The notes under the pieces were generated by a model. The model ran no database searches. It was not told the DNA's origin and saw nothing but the letters and a program-made list of their open reading frames with translations. A stretch of DNA of 64,000 bases from Oceanomicrobium pacificus. GTDB taxonomy: Bacteria; Pseudomonadota; Alphaproteobacteria; Rhodobacterales; Rhodobacteraceae. Both the position numbers and the translations under genes were made by a program. The DNA lies in contig NZ_WUWG01000003.1 of NCBI RefSeq assembly GCF_009833495.1, positions 620,001 to 684,000 of the forward strand. Direction: 5' to 3'. Positions 27,843 through 36,050 of the stretch are shown here, in pieces; within the stretch, counting starts at the first letter, position 1; each line of letters opens with the position of its first letter.

Positions 27843-29088
27843 GGCTGGAACGGTGATGGACCTTGGCCTGTCGGCCCGCGCCGGCAGATACCGGGACGAG
27901 ATCCGCCGCATGATCCGGGACGAGATCGCGCCGCTGGAGGACGCCTTTTTCGACGAGGTCGGCCAGACCGGCGACCGGTTTGCCTATACACCACGCATGA
28001 CCGAGATCCTCGAAGGGCTGAAGGCCAAGGCCCGCGATGCTGGCCTGTGGAATTTCTGGCTCGACGATTCCGAGGCCGGGCAAGGGCTGACCACGGTCGA
28101 TTATGCCTATCTGGCCGAGGAAATGGGCAAGGCGCGGCTCGCCGCCGAAGTGTTCAACTGCAACGCGCCCGACACGGGCAACATGGAGGTGCTGCGCCGC
28201 TATGGTACGCCCGACCAGCAGGCGCGCTGGCTGGAGCCTCTCCTCGACGGGCGCATCCGGTCGGCCTATCTGATGACCGAGCCGGACGTGGCCTCGTCGG
28301 ACGCGACCAACATCTCGATGCGCTGCGTGCGCGAGGGCGACCACTACCGGCTCGACGGGGAGAAATGGTGGAGCACGGGCGCGGGCGACCCGCGCTGCGC
28401 GCTCTATATCGTGATGGTGCGCACCGGCGGGCCGGACGCGCCGCCGCACCAGAGCCATTCGATGATTCTGGTGCCGGCCGACACGCCGGGCATCGAGAAG
28501 CTGCGCGCCATGGAAGTGTTCGGCCATGACGAGGCGCCGCACGGGCACATGCATATCCGGATGACGGATGTGCGCGTTCCGGCGGACAACCTGCTGGTGG
28601 GAGAGGGCAAGGGCTTCGAGATCGCGCAAGGGCGGCTCGGACCGGGGCGCATCCACCATTGCATGCGCGCGATCGGCCATGCCGAAGCGGCGCTGGAGCG
28701 GCTCTGCCAGCGGGCGTCGAGCCGCGAGGCGTTCGGCCGGACATTGTCGGAATTCGGCAATGTCCATGACACGATTGCAAATTGCCGGATGCAGATCGAG
28801 CAGGTGCGGCTCCTGTGCCTGAAAGCGGCTTGGATGATGGATCAGGGCGATGCCCGCGCCGCCGCTCCGTGGATATCGATGGTCAAGGTGGAAGCCCCGC
28901 GCGTGGCGCTGATGGTCGTGGATGAGGCGATGCAGCTCCACGGTGCGATGGGGCTCAGCCAGGACACGCCGCTGGCGGCCAGCTGGACCCATTTGCGCAC
29001 CCTGCGGCTGGCCGACGGACCGGATGTTGTGCATCGACGGCAGGTTGCACGTGCCGAATTGCGGCGCTACCGCAACCGGCCGGTCTGA
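27832..29088 (+). CDS. Acyl-CoA dehydrogenase family protein
   Basis: 418 aa from ATG 27832; ATG 27856 (MDLGLSARAGRYR) is an equally good start. FAD-dependent acyl-CoA dehydrogenase fold: YLMTEPDVASSDATNISMRC is the flavin/substrate region, DGEKWWSTGAGDPRC the middle beta domain, and SSREAFGRTLSEFGNVHDTI with QLHGAMGLSQDTPLAASW the C-terminal helices. It belongs to the ACAD10/11-like group. The next gene encodes the matching phosphotransferase-type protein 5 bases on. In ACAD10/11 these activities are joined and act on 4-hydroxyacyl-CoAs by phosphorylation and elimination, so the pair may degrade hydroxylated or unusual acyl-CoAs (inference). Confidence 0.9.
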   Translation: MQDEAGTVMDLGLSARAGRYRDEIRRMIRDEIAPLEDAFFDEVGQTGDRFAYTPRMTEILEGLKAKARDAGLWNFWLDDSEAGQGLTTVDYAYLAEEMGKARLAAEVFNCNAPDTGNMEVLRRYGTPDQQARWLEPLLDGRIRSAYLMTEPDVASSDATNISMRCVREGDHYRLDGEKWWSTGAGDPRCALYIVMVRTGGPDAPPHQSHSMILVPADTPGIEKLRAMEVFGHDEAPHGHMHIRMTDVRVPADNLLVGEGKGFEIAQGRLGPGRIHHCMRAIGHAEAALERLCQRASSREAFGRTLSEFGNVHDTIANCRMQIEQVRLLCLKAAWMMDQGDARAAAPWISMVKVEAPRVALMVVDEAMQLHGAMGLSQDTPLAASWTHLRTLRLADGPDVVHRRQVARAELRRYRNRPV

Positions 29089-29093
29089 CGGGG

Positions 29094-30137
29094 ATGGCCG
29101 TCACCGGCTATCCCGACCTGCCGGACGCGGCGGCATTGCAACCGGTGATCGACCGGCATGCGCCGGCGTTCGGACCCATTGAATCGATTGAAAAGACCGC
29201 CGCCGGCCAGTCCAACCCGACCTTTGTCCTGACGGGGCAGGCGGGGGCCAGGATGGTTCTGCGCCGCAAGCCGTTCGGCACTCTTTTGAAATCCGCACAT
29301 GCGATAGAGCGGGAATATCGCGTCATGGATGCGCTTGCCGGCACCGATGTGCCGGTGCCGCGGATGATCCATCTGGAGCCGTCCGGTGATCTGATCGGGG
29401 CGCCTTTCTTCCTGATGGACCATGTCGGCGGCGAGAGCCGGACCGATCCGCGCCTGACCGCCTGGCCCCGCGACCGGCGCGCGCCCGTCATGGCCGATAT
29501 GGCCCGCGTTCTGGCGCGCCTGCACCGCCTTGATCCGGCGCGGATCGGGCTTGGCGATTTCGGCCCACCCGGCAACTATTTTGCCCGCCAGTTGGGCCGC
29601 TGGACCAAACAGTATCGCGCGACCGAGACCGGCCGGATCGGACCCATGGACGCGCTTATCGATTGGCTGGAGGACCATCTCGACCAGCGCGAAGTGGCGC
29701 CGCGGCTTGTCCACGGTGACTACAGGATCGACAATCTGCGGCTCGACCGCGCGGCGGGGCAGGTGCTGGCCGTCCTCGACTGGGAGCTGTCCACTTTGGG
29801 GGATCCGCGCGCGGATCTCGGGGCGGTCTTCATGCAATGGGCCATGCCGCCCGGGCGCCTGTCACGCGGGCTAGACGGCATTGACCGGGACGCAGAGGGG
29901 CTGTTGCCGGACAGGGCGTTCCTCGAGATCTACTGCGCGGAGGCGGGCCTGTCCGCGCCGCCCGACCTGCGCTTTGCGATCGCGTTCAATTTCTTCCGGA
30001 TGGGTGCGATCCTTCAGGGCGTGAAAAAGCGCGGCCTCGACGGAAACGCATCCGACCCGGCGCGCGCGGCGGCGCTCGGCGCGCTGGTGCCCGACTATGC
30101 GACGCGCGCTCTGGCAACGATCAACGCGGGATCCTGA
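29094..30137 (+). CDS. Phosphotransferase family protein (APH/ACAD10-11 kinase-like)
   Basis: 347 aa, aminoglycoside-phosphotransferase/choline-kinase fold. The catalytic loop is LVHGDYRIDNLRLD and the metal-binding segment LDWELSTLGDPRADLG. MVLRRKPFGTLLKSAHAIER carries the ATP-binding lysine. This version (GQSNPTF, RKPFGTLL) is the one found next to acyl-CoA dehydrogenases and as the N-terminal kinase of mammalian ACAD10/11, not a drug-resistance enzyme. Its 3' end overlaps the convergent histidine kinase by 17 bases. Confidence 0.88.
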   Translation: MAVTGYPDLPDAAALQPVIDRHAPAFGPIESIEKTAAGQSNPTFVLTGQAGARMVLRRKPFGTLLKSAHAIEREYRVMDALAGTDVPVPRMIHLEPSGDLIGAPFFLMDHVGGESRTDPRLTAWPRDRRAPVMADMARVLARLHRLDPARIGLGDFGPPGNYFARQLGRWTKQYRATETGRIGPMDALIDWLEDHLDQREVAPRLVHGDYRIDNLRLDRAAGQVLAVLDWELSTLGDPRADLGAVFMQWAMPPGRLSRGLDGIDRDAEGLLPDRAFLEIYCAEAGLSAPPDLRFAIAFNFFRMGAILQGVKKRGLDGNASDPARAAALGALVPDYATRALATINAGS

Positions 30138-31455
30138 TCGTCGCCCTGAGCCCGCCGAGATCGGCGGAATCACCCAGTTCCAGAACGCCCCCGTGGCTGC
30201 GGGCTGCGTCGGCCGCAATAGACAGGCCGAGCCCGACATTGCCGCCGCGCTCGACCGACCGCGCCTCATCGAGCCGCGCGAAGGGGCGCATGGCTTCCTC
30301 CCGCCGGTCGGCGGGGATGCCAGGACCATTATCCTCCACCGTATACTCGAGCGTCTTTTCCAGAAGCGTCACCGACAGGCCGACCCGCGTGCCGAACCGG
30401 TGCGCATTGTTGAGCAGGTTCTGCACGGCCCGTTCCATCGCGCTGCGCCGCATGGCCACCTGCCGGTCCTCCGGCGTGTCGCAGCGCAGAGCCAGCGACA
30501 CGGTCGCGCCGTGGCGGCGGGCATCTTCCACCAGCCCTTCGGCCAGCGATATGGCATCGACCGGTTCGGTCGCTTCCAGACTGTCGCCGCGCGCAAAGGC
30601 GAGAAACTCGGCCAGCATCCGCTCCATATCATCGACATCGCGCAGCATCTCGGCAGCCTCCGGCTCGTCGGGCAACAGCGAGAGCGACAGTTTCAGCCGC
30701 GTCAGAGGCGTGCGCAAATCATGGCTGACGCCCGAGAGCATCAGCGTGCGCTGCTCGATCTGGCGTTCGAGACGCGAGCGCATGGACAGGAATGCATTGC
30801 CCGCGCGGCGGACCTCTTCCGCGCCACGCGGGCGGAACTCCAGCGACCGGCCCTTGCCGAACGCTTCCGCCGCTTCGGCGAGCCGGCGGATCGGGCGGAC
30901 CTGGTTGCGCAGGAAGAGCACCGCGATGATCGTGAGGAGGATCGATGTCAGGATCATCAGGACCAGAAGCTGATGCGGGTTGGAGGCGCTCACCCGGTCG
31001 CGCTCCACCAGCACCCGCAGGACGCCCTTTTCCGTCATCACCCGCATATCCACATTTCCCGCGTCACTCGCCAGATCGACCTGGATCGGGGCATTGACCC
31101 GTTCGCGCAGCGTGGTGATGACCGACCGGCCGGACAGGTCGTAGAACCGCACCTGATCCTTGGGCGGGATGCGGTCGTTCTCCTCGATCGTCAGGGCCAG
31201 TTCGAACGGTCCCGCCAGTTGCACGAGCGCCGCGCGGGCCGCGGCAAGGTCCGGCGCCTGTTCGATCTCCTGCACCAGATAGTTGATCTCGCTGGCGAGC
31301 GGACGCGTCATCTGCGCGGTCACCTGCGCGAAATGCCGCTGGATGAAGGCCGTGGCCACCACAAGCTGCAACGCCACGATCGGTACGACCATGATGAGCA
31401 GCGCGCGCCCGAACAGGCTGCGGGGCATATAGGACTTGAGCCAGGAAAAATTCAT
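30121..31455 (-). CDS. EnvZ-like sensor histidine kinase, no adjacent response regulator
   Basis: 444 aa. Transmembrane helices at about 18-38 and 163-183 bracket a periplasmic sensor of about 125 residues. A HAMP linker (184-236) follows, then the dimerisation domain with phospho-acceptor H245 (LSGVSHDLRTPLTRLKLSLS). The ATPase domain has NLLNNAHRFG, EDNGPGIPADRRE and GNVGLGLSI. The layout is that of EnvZ (OmpR partner). Neither neighbour is a response regulator: the flanks are a convergent phosphotransferase and a divergent MBL hydrolase. Start ATG 31455 gives MNFSWLKSYMPRSLFGRALL. Confidence 0.92.
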   Translation of the reverse strand: MNFSWLKSYMPRSLFGRALLIMVVPIVALQLVVATAFIQRHFAQVTAQMTRPLASEINYLVQEIEQAPDLAAARAALVQLAGPFELALTIEENDRIPPKDQVRFYDLSGRSVITTLRERVNAPIQVDLASDAGNVDMRVMTEKGVLRVLVERDRVSASNPHQLLVLMILTSILLTIIAVLFLRNQVRPIRRLAEAAEAFGKGRSLEFRPRGAEEVRRAGNAFLSMRSRLERQIEQRTLMLSGVSHDLRTPLTRLKLSLSLLPDEPEAAEMLRDVDDMERMLAEFLAFARGDSLEATEPVDAISLAEGLVEDARRHGATVSLALRCDTPEDRQVAMRRSAMERAVQNLLNNAHRFGTRVGLSVTLLEKTLEYTVEDNGPGIPADRREEAMRPFARLDEARSVERGGNVGLGLSIAADAARSHGGVLELGDSADLGGLRATIRIPR

Positions 31456-31508
31456 CGTCACAACAGGGTTACGCGCGGGCCCGAAGGCTGGCAAGACCGG
31501 AGGCAGCT

Positions 31509-32420
31509 ATGCAATCCCCGTTCCGGACAGATCACCGGCCGACCTACGGGCGGCCCGAGGCGATCTCTCCGCTCTGTCAGGTGGTGACGGCGGCAAATGC
31601 CGGACCGATGACCTTCACCGGCACGCGATCCTATCTGGTCGGGGGCGATGAACTGGCGATCATCGATCCCGGTCCTGACGATCCGGCACATTTCAAGGCG
31701 TTGACGGCGGCTGTGGACGGGCGGCGCGTGGCTGCCGTGCTCGTGACCCATGCCCATGTCGACCACAGCCAGGTGGCGCGGCGGATCGGCGCCGCGCTGT
31801 CGGCCCCCGTTCTGGGCTTCGGGCCGATGCCCGCGCCCGATCTGCCGCCCGCCTTCCGGTCGGCCGCACTTGGCGGTGGGGAGGGGATTGACGCTGGGTT
31901 CCACCCCGACGAACGACTGGCCGACGGGGATGTGGTGACCGTCGACGGGCTGACCGTGACCGCGCTCCACACGCCGGGTCATCTTGCGGATCATCTGAGC
32001 TTCGACTGCCCTGACGCAGGGCTTCTCTTTTCTGGCGATGTGGTGATGGGTTGGGCAAGCACGATGGTCTCGCCCCCGCAGGGCGGCCTGACGGCGTTCC
32101 TCCAGGCGCTCGACCGGTTGGAGCCCTTGGCAGACCGGCGGTTCTGCCCCGGTCACGGCGCGCCGGTGGACGACCCGGGCGCCGTGATCCGCTACCTCCG
32201 CGCGCATCGCGCCGCGCGGACCGTGGACATCCTCGATGCGCTGGCCGAAGGGCCGAAGACTGTGCCGGAACTGACGCAAGCGATTTACACGGATGTGCCG
32301 GTGACGCTCCTTCCGGCGGCCGAGCGCAACGTTCTGGCCCATGTCATTGCGCTGGTCGAAGCGGGGCAGGCCCATGTCGGGGCGACCTACTCCCCACGAT
32401 CCAAGATAGAATTGCTATGA
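31509..32420 (+). CDS. MBL-fold metallo-hydrolase (LACTB2-like)
   Basis: 303 aa. Metal-binding signature THAHVDHS at 80-87, further ligands in LHTPGHLADHL and FSGDVVMGW, and FCPGHGAPV. A C-terminal winged-helix-like region (AARTVDILDALAEGPKTVPE) is shared with LACTB2/glyoxalase-II-like hydrolases. The substrate cannot be read from sequence; hydrolysis of a thioester or phosphodiester is possible. Divergent from the histidine kinase (53-base gap). Confidence 0.9.
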   Translation: MQSPFRTDHRPTYGRPEAISPLCQVVTAANAGPMTFTGTRSYLVGGDELAIIDPGPDDPAHFKALTAAVDGRRVAAVLVTHAHVDHSQVARRIGAALSAPVLGFGPMPAPDLPPAFRSAALGGGEGIDAGFHPDERLADGDVVTVDGLTVTALHTPGHLADHLSFDCPDAGLLFSGDVVMGWASTMVSPPQGGLTAFLQALDRLEPLADRRFCPGHGAPVDDPGAVIRYLRAHRAARTVDILDALAEGPKTVPELTQAIYTDVPVTLLPAAERNVLAHVIALVEAGQAHVGATYSPRSKIELL

Positions 32421-32521
32421 TATTTCAGAAGGTTGCGTGGCTTCTGTTCGCAGCGTCGAAGCTCTCTTTGGGCGGCGGTCAAGCGCAACAGAAAAAATCC
32501 CGTCCACTGATCGTTCTGCTC

Positions 32522-32550
32522 TTGTCGCCCCCGAACCGCTTTGCTATATC
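32522..32550 (+). promoter_or_regulatory. Candidate sigma70 promoter for tRNA-Asn
   Basis: TTGTCG (32522-32527), a 17-base spacer and TATATC (32545-32550), 20 bases before the tRNA 5' end. Both hexamers and the spacing are good. Confidence 0.6.
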
Positions 32551-32570
32551 GCTGCCACCGAGCAGGCTGT

Positions 32571-32645
32571 TCCGGCGTAGCTCAGTGGTAGAGCAGTTGA
32601 CTGTTAATCAATTGGTCGTAGGTTCGAATCCTACCGCCGGAGCCA
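32571..32645 (+). tRNA. tRNA-Asn (GTT)
   Basis: 75 nt with encoded CCA. Acceptor TCCGGCG/CGCCGGA, D-arm GCTC..GAGC, anticodon stem GTTGA/TCAAT around loop CTGTTAA (anticodon GTT), and T-arm GTAGG-TTCGAAT-CCTAC. All stems pair fully except one G-T. It has its own promoter 20 bases upstream; I see no terminator hairpin directly after it. Confidence 0.97.
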
Positions 32646-32772
32646 TTTCCAAAGTTTCGAGCTGAGCATAAGATCGCCATTCCAGGCGGGCATAGGCTAT
32701 TCGCGCTCGTGTCAACTTATCCGTCTTGCTTCCAACCCTCGCGCCGATCTGAGCCGGTCGCGGCGAAAGTGA

Positions 32773-33057
32773 TCAGGCAGACGATCCTGCCTGACCACCG
32801 GTTTTCAAAGTTTGTGTCAGCAGTGCCAGAGCCATCAGGCTGCCGAGGCCGGCAAATGTCGTCATGGCGGTCGAACCGACGGACAGGGCGTAGACCAGCC
32901 ACAGGAGATTGCCACCGCACTGGAAGGCATTGCGCGATCTGCTCTGACCGCGCGCAAGGTCCGGATTGCGCAGGTTTGCGACCAGTTGCGGGACCGAGGA
33001 GAAGAGGGTCATCGCGCCAGCGATGAACCCCAGTGTTTCGACAAACATCGCATCCAT
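32773..33057 (-). CDS. SemiSWEET-type PQ-loop transporter
   Basis: 94 aa with three transmembrane helices, the size of bacterial SemiSWEET sugar transporters, which dimerise. The PQ motif is at 23-24 (LFSSVPQLVANLRNPDL), followed by ARGQSRSRNAFQCGGNLLWL with the pocket Asn and Trp region. ATG 33057 is used; ATG 33048 would be three residues shorter. It follows a membrane-protein gene by 4 bases, so both are one transcript divergent from an HxlR regulator. The sugar specificity cannot be predicted. Confidence 0.8.
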   Translation of the reverse strand: MDAMFVETLGFIAGAMTLFSSVPQLVANLRNPDLARGQSRSRNAFQCGGNLLWLVYALSVGSTAMTTFAGLGSLMALALLTQTLKTGGQAGSSA

Positions 33058-33061
33058 CGGA

Positions 33062-33475
33062 TCAGCTCCAACGATAGTGCGGCGCACGCTCGCCGCAGAA
33101 AAAGCGCAGCACATCGACAGTGTCGACAATGAAGGACACGGCATTCGTCGCCAGCAGGATCACCAGCCAGTTCTGCAGGTCCGGATAGTGCGCGATCTCC
33201 GTGGTCCGCGTGGCCATCCAGGCAAACATCGGGATCCAAAGGATATGGGCAATGCCCAGCAGCCGCACAAAGCCGAACCGCCGATGGATCAGCGCCTGCA
33301 GGATCACCGCAACTCCGGTTGTGGCGAGCACGACCTGCGCTTCGGGATGCTTGATGAAATAGAGGCAGGCGAGGTTCACGCCGACCAGCCAGACACTCCA
33401 GATCCGGGGCACCGGGCGAAACCGGAGGAACACGACGCCGAAAATCTGCAAGGTGCTCTTGAGGAATTCATACAT
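33062..33475 (-). CDS. Membrane protein of unknown function
   Basis: 137 aa with four predicted helices (about 25-41 VWLVGVNLACLYFI, 47-62 VVLATTGVAVILQAL, 72-88 LLGIAHILWIPMFAWM, 103-118 WLVILLATNAVSFIVDTVD). I cannot name the family. ATG 33475 follows a TAGGAGACC site. It is the first gene of a two-gene unit with the SemiSWEET transporter and is divergent from the HxlR regulator, which is the likely controller. Confidence 0.72.
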   Translation of the reverse strand: MYEFLKSTLQIFGVVFLRFRPVPRIWSVWLVGVNLACLYFIKHPEAQVVLATTGVAVILQALIHRRFGFVRLLGIAHILWIPMFAWMATRTTEIAHYPDLQNWLVILLATNAVSFIVDTVDVLRFFCGERAPHYRWS

Positions 33476-33536
33476 GAGAAGGTCTCCTATCTTTCTGAGT
33501 TGATGACACTTGGATAGGAGCGGGGGCCTTGCCGGA

Positions 33537-33577
33537 CTACTTTCCGGCGCGTAGGGATGGACTACGGATTGCGTAGT
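33537..33577. promoter_or_regulatory. Two inverted repeats, candidate HxlR operators
   Basis: ACTACG-GATTG-CGTAGT (33561-33577) is a perfect 6-5-6 inverted repeat 11 bases before the HxlR ATG. A second, looser copy is CTAC (33537-33540), 10 bases, GTAG (33551-33554). HxlR-family boxes such as the YodB box are also inverted repeats with a TACT/AGTA core, so these are good candidates for autoregulation and for control of the divergent membrane-protein pair. Confidence 0.45.
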
Positions 33578-33588
33578 TAGGGGGAGCG

Positions 33589-34275
33589 ATGAAATACGGA
33601 CAGTTCTGCCCCGTGGCGAAGTCGGCCGAGATACTCGGCAACGGCTGGACGCTCCTGATCGTGCGCGAATTGCTGATGGGCAGCTCGCGCTTCTCGCAGC
33701 TGGAAAAAGGGATGCCGCGCATCTCGCCGACCGTCCTGACCAAACGTCTGAAGGAGCTGGAGGCGCATGGCGTCATCATCAAGCGGCCGATCAGCGGCCA
33801 GCGCGGGTTTGAGTATTTCCTGACGCCGGCCGGCAAGGAACTGGCGCCAGTCATCGAGTCGCTCGTCGTCTGGGGGATGCGATGGGCGCGCGACGAATTG
33901 CGCGATGATGAAATGGACGTGGCCTTCCTGATGTTCGACATCGAGCGGAACATCGTGTCCGACGAACTGCCGGGCGGGGAAACGGTGCTCTGTTTCCAGT
34001 TTCCCGATCTGGAGGAATATCAACGCTGGTGGATCGTGTGCGACGGGGACAAACGCGACCTGTGCTACCAGGACCCGGGCAAGGATGTGAGCGCCTATGT
34101 CACTGCCGCATCACGCGACCTGATCGGCGTCTGGATGGGGGATCTGCCGGTCGGTCAGGCGCTGGATGACGACAGGGTCACACTCTTGGGCGACAGTCTG
34201 GTCTGCCGCCGGTTCCGCAAATGGTTCCCGCTTTCCTCCGCCGCCGGTGTTCCGCGCCCCGGCCCTGCGGGGTGA
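33589..34275 (+). CDS. HxlR-family winged-helix regulator with C-terminal extension
   Basis: 228 aa. Residues 1-105 are the HxlR winged helix: MKYGQFCPVAKSAEILGNGW, then TLLIVRELLMGSSRFSQLE, then ISPTVLTKRLKELEAHGVI and RGFEYFLTPAGKEL. C7 stands where redox-sensing HxlR regulators (YodB, HypR, QorR) keep their reactive cysteine. Residues 106-228 form a second domain not present in 110-residue relatives, perhaps SCP2-like. It is divergent from the membrane-protein/SemiSWEET pair across 113 bases containing inverted repeats. Confidence 0.82.
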   Translation: MKYGQFCPVAKSAEILGNGWTLLIVRELLMGSSRFSQLEKGMPRISPTVLTKRLKELEAHGVIIKRPISGQRGFEYFLTPAGKELAPVIESLVVWGMRWARDELRDDEMDVAFLMFDIERNIVSDELPGGETVLCFQFPDLEEYQRWWIVCDGDKRDLCYQDPGKDVSAYVTAASRDLIGVWMGDLPVGQALDDDRVTLLGDSLVCRRFRKWFPLSSAAGVPRPGPAG

Positions 34276-34302
34276 AGGCACGGGATTGCCAGGCGTCCCG
34301 GC

Positions 34303-35193
34303 TTACCCCGTCCGGAAACGGTTCTCCGGCAGGCCGCGCGTGTCTGTTCTGAGCGCAAAAAGCGACCCGGCGAGCCGGTCGGTCGGATTTTTCTCCGCCG
34401 ACGCCGTTGTGATGAACAGGGTGGACAGGTCGGGGCCGCCAAAGCAGCAAGTGGTGATGTTGCGCACCGGCATGTCGATCACGCGGTCGATGCCTCCGTC
34501 TGGCGACACCCGCACGATGCAGCCACCGAAATAGCGGCAATTCCAGATATATCCCTCTGCATCGATGGCGGACCCATCGGGCAGACCGCGGTCAAACCCG
34601 CTGAAATGCGGCTGGCGGTCGCCGATATCGCCGGTTTCGGGGTCGAACGGATAGGCGCGGATCTCGTTTGCCAGCGTATCGCCGAAATAGAAGGTCTGTC
34701 CGTCGGGCGCCCAGCAGAATGTGTTAGAGATGCCGATGCCGTCGTCGAACGGCTCCAGATTCTGGCCCGCGCGATACCGGTAGAGCGTGCCGCGATCCTG
34801 CGCGAACTCCTTTGCTTCCCCGTCGCGACCGACATTGTTGCCCATCGTGCCGACCCAGAAGTTGCCCAGCGGATCGGACCGGCCGTCATTGAACCGGACG
34901 TCGGGCCAGCCATCGAGCGTCACGCCCAGATCCTCGCGCGCGGCCGTGGCGGGGTTGAAAAGGATGAGCGTCGAGCCGAGCGCGACCAGAAGCCAGCCCG
35001 GTCGGTCGGTCAGGGACAGGGCGACGACCGGCTCGTCGAAGATGTGGCTTGTCACGGCGCGCGTGTCGAGCGGCATCCTGTGCAGGAGGAATCGGTTGAT
35101 ATCGGTCCAGTAGATACAGTTCTCCTCCGCGCTGAAGGTCGCGGCCTCGCCGCAAATGTCACCGGTCGGGGCGATACATTCCAGTTCAAGCAT
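34303..35193 (-). CDS. SMP-30/gluconolactonase family sugar lactonase
   Basis: 296 aa, six-bladed propeller. Metal-binding residues lie in AEENCIYWTDI (E near position 23), VRFNDGRSDPLGNFWVGTM, GIGISNTFCWAPDGQTFYFG and GLPDGSAIDAEGYIWN. Such enzymes hydrolyse aldono- or aldaro-lactones. The start overlaps the end of the FadR-type regulator by 8 bases. The divergent uxuA cluster suggests it opens a hexuronic or aldonic lactone that feeds the same route. Confidence 0.88.
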   Translation of the reverse strand: MLELECIAPTGDICGEAATFSAEENCIYWTDINRFLLHRMPLDTRAVTSHIFDEPVVALSLTDRPGWLLVALGSTLILFNPATAAREDLGVTLDGWPDVRFNDGRSDPLGNFWVGTMGNNVGRDGEAKEFAQDRGTLYRYRAGQNLEPFDDGIGISNTFCWAPDGQTFYFGDTLANEIRAYPFDPETGDIGDRQPHFSGFDRGLPDGSAIDAEGYIWNCRYFGGCIVRVSPDGGIDRVIDMPVRNITTCCFGGPDLSTLFITTASAEKNPTDRLAGSLFALRTDTRGLPENRFRTG

Positions 35194-35938
35194 CTGTCGG
35201 TTTGCCTTCCTGTTGGTGGTCGGGCGTGCGGGCAGGGGGCGGCGCCACGGACCCGTCGATATATTTCAAGCCCTGGTCGAGATGCTCTGACATGTAGAAC
35301 TGGAACCGGAGCCGGTCGCGTCGCGCCAGTGCCTCGAGGATCTCCGCATGGGCTTCATGGGTCTTGACGAGCCCATCCGTCTGCTTGCCCGTCCGCATCA
35401 GGCGGCAGATGAGCGGCTCCATGGTGCGATAAACCGCCAGCACCGTGTCATTCCGGGCGATGGACAGCAGGGCCGCATGGAAGGCGAAGTCGCGTGCCGC
35501 GGCATCCTCCTCGGACGTGGCGGTCAGGATCGAGTCGTTGATGGCGGCCAGCCGCGCAAGGTCATCCCCTGTGCACTGTGCGATCAGCGCGTCGGCTACA
35601 CCGACTTCGATCAGCCGTCGGAAGCCCTGCACATCCATGAAGGTTTCGCGCGTCAGGGTGAGTTGGAAGGAGAAGAGGTTCAGAACCGCGTCCATCTGCC
35701 GGTTGACGATGACGGCACCGACTTTCGGGCGCACATCGATCACGCCATAGGCTTTCAGGATGCGCACGGCCTCCCGCACCGTGTTGCGGGCGGCATTGAA
35801 CCGCTCCCCGAGCTCGCGTTCGCTCGGCAACGGGTCCCCGACCGACAGGCCCTCGGTCGCGATCATCATCTTGATCGCATCGACCAGCTGGTCGACGGCG
35901 CTGGTGGTGCCGTTTTTGGGTGTGCCGGTGTCGGACAT
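35186..35938 (-). CDS. FadR-type GntR regulator (FCD domain), likely repressor of the uxu locus
   Basis: 250 aa. The N-terminal winged helix has LSVGDPLPSERELGERFNAA and RNTVREAVRILKAYGVIDV. A C-terminal all-helical FCD ligand domain follows, with metal-binding residues likely in DFAFHAALLSIARND and THEAHAEILEAL. UxuR/ExuR-like members sense hexuronates or related acids. Start MSDTGTPKNG at 35938. Two near-identical 14-bp sites flank the divergent promoter region, one 10 bases upstream of this gene's start, so autoregulation is likely. Confidence 0.88.
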   Translation of the reverse strand: MSDTGTPKNGTTSAVDQLVDAIKMMIATEGLSVGDPLPSERELGERFNAARNTVREAVRILKAYGVIDVRPKVGAVIVNRQMDAVLNLFSFQLTLTRETFMDVQGFRRLIEVGVADALIAQCTGDDLARLAAINDSILTATSEEDAAARDFAFHAALLSIARNDTVLAVYRTMEPLICRLMRTGKQTDGLVKTHEAHAEILEALARRDRLRFQFYMSEHLDQGLKYIDGSVAPPPARTPDHQQEGKPTDA

Positions 35939-35947
35939 GTCATCGCC

Positions 35948-35961
35948 TTGTTGGACCAGAT
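35948..35961 (-). promoter_or_regulatory. Candidate GntR/FadR operator A
   Basis: The plus strand reads TTGTTGGACCAGAT, with a symmetrical core TGG-A-CCA centred on 35955. It lies 10-23 bases upstream of the regulator ATG and matches site B (reverse strand) at 12 of 14 positions. GntR/FadR operators often have a TGGTN-ACCA type core. Confidence 0.5.
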
Positions 35962-36050
35962 GGAAGGATAGGTCCATGCGGCAGGAAGGCAAGTGCTGAT
36001 TTTATTCTGATTTTTGCAAAAAAGGATCAGGAAATCGTAGCGTTTCGCAT

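Noticed and set aside
29094-30137. Aminoglycoside resistance phosphotransferase
   Set aside because: The fold matches, but the sequence type and the adjacent acyl-CoA dehydrogenase point to the ACAD10/11-like kinase group, not drug resistance.
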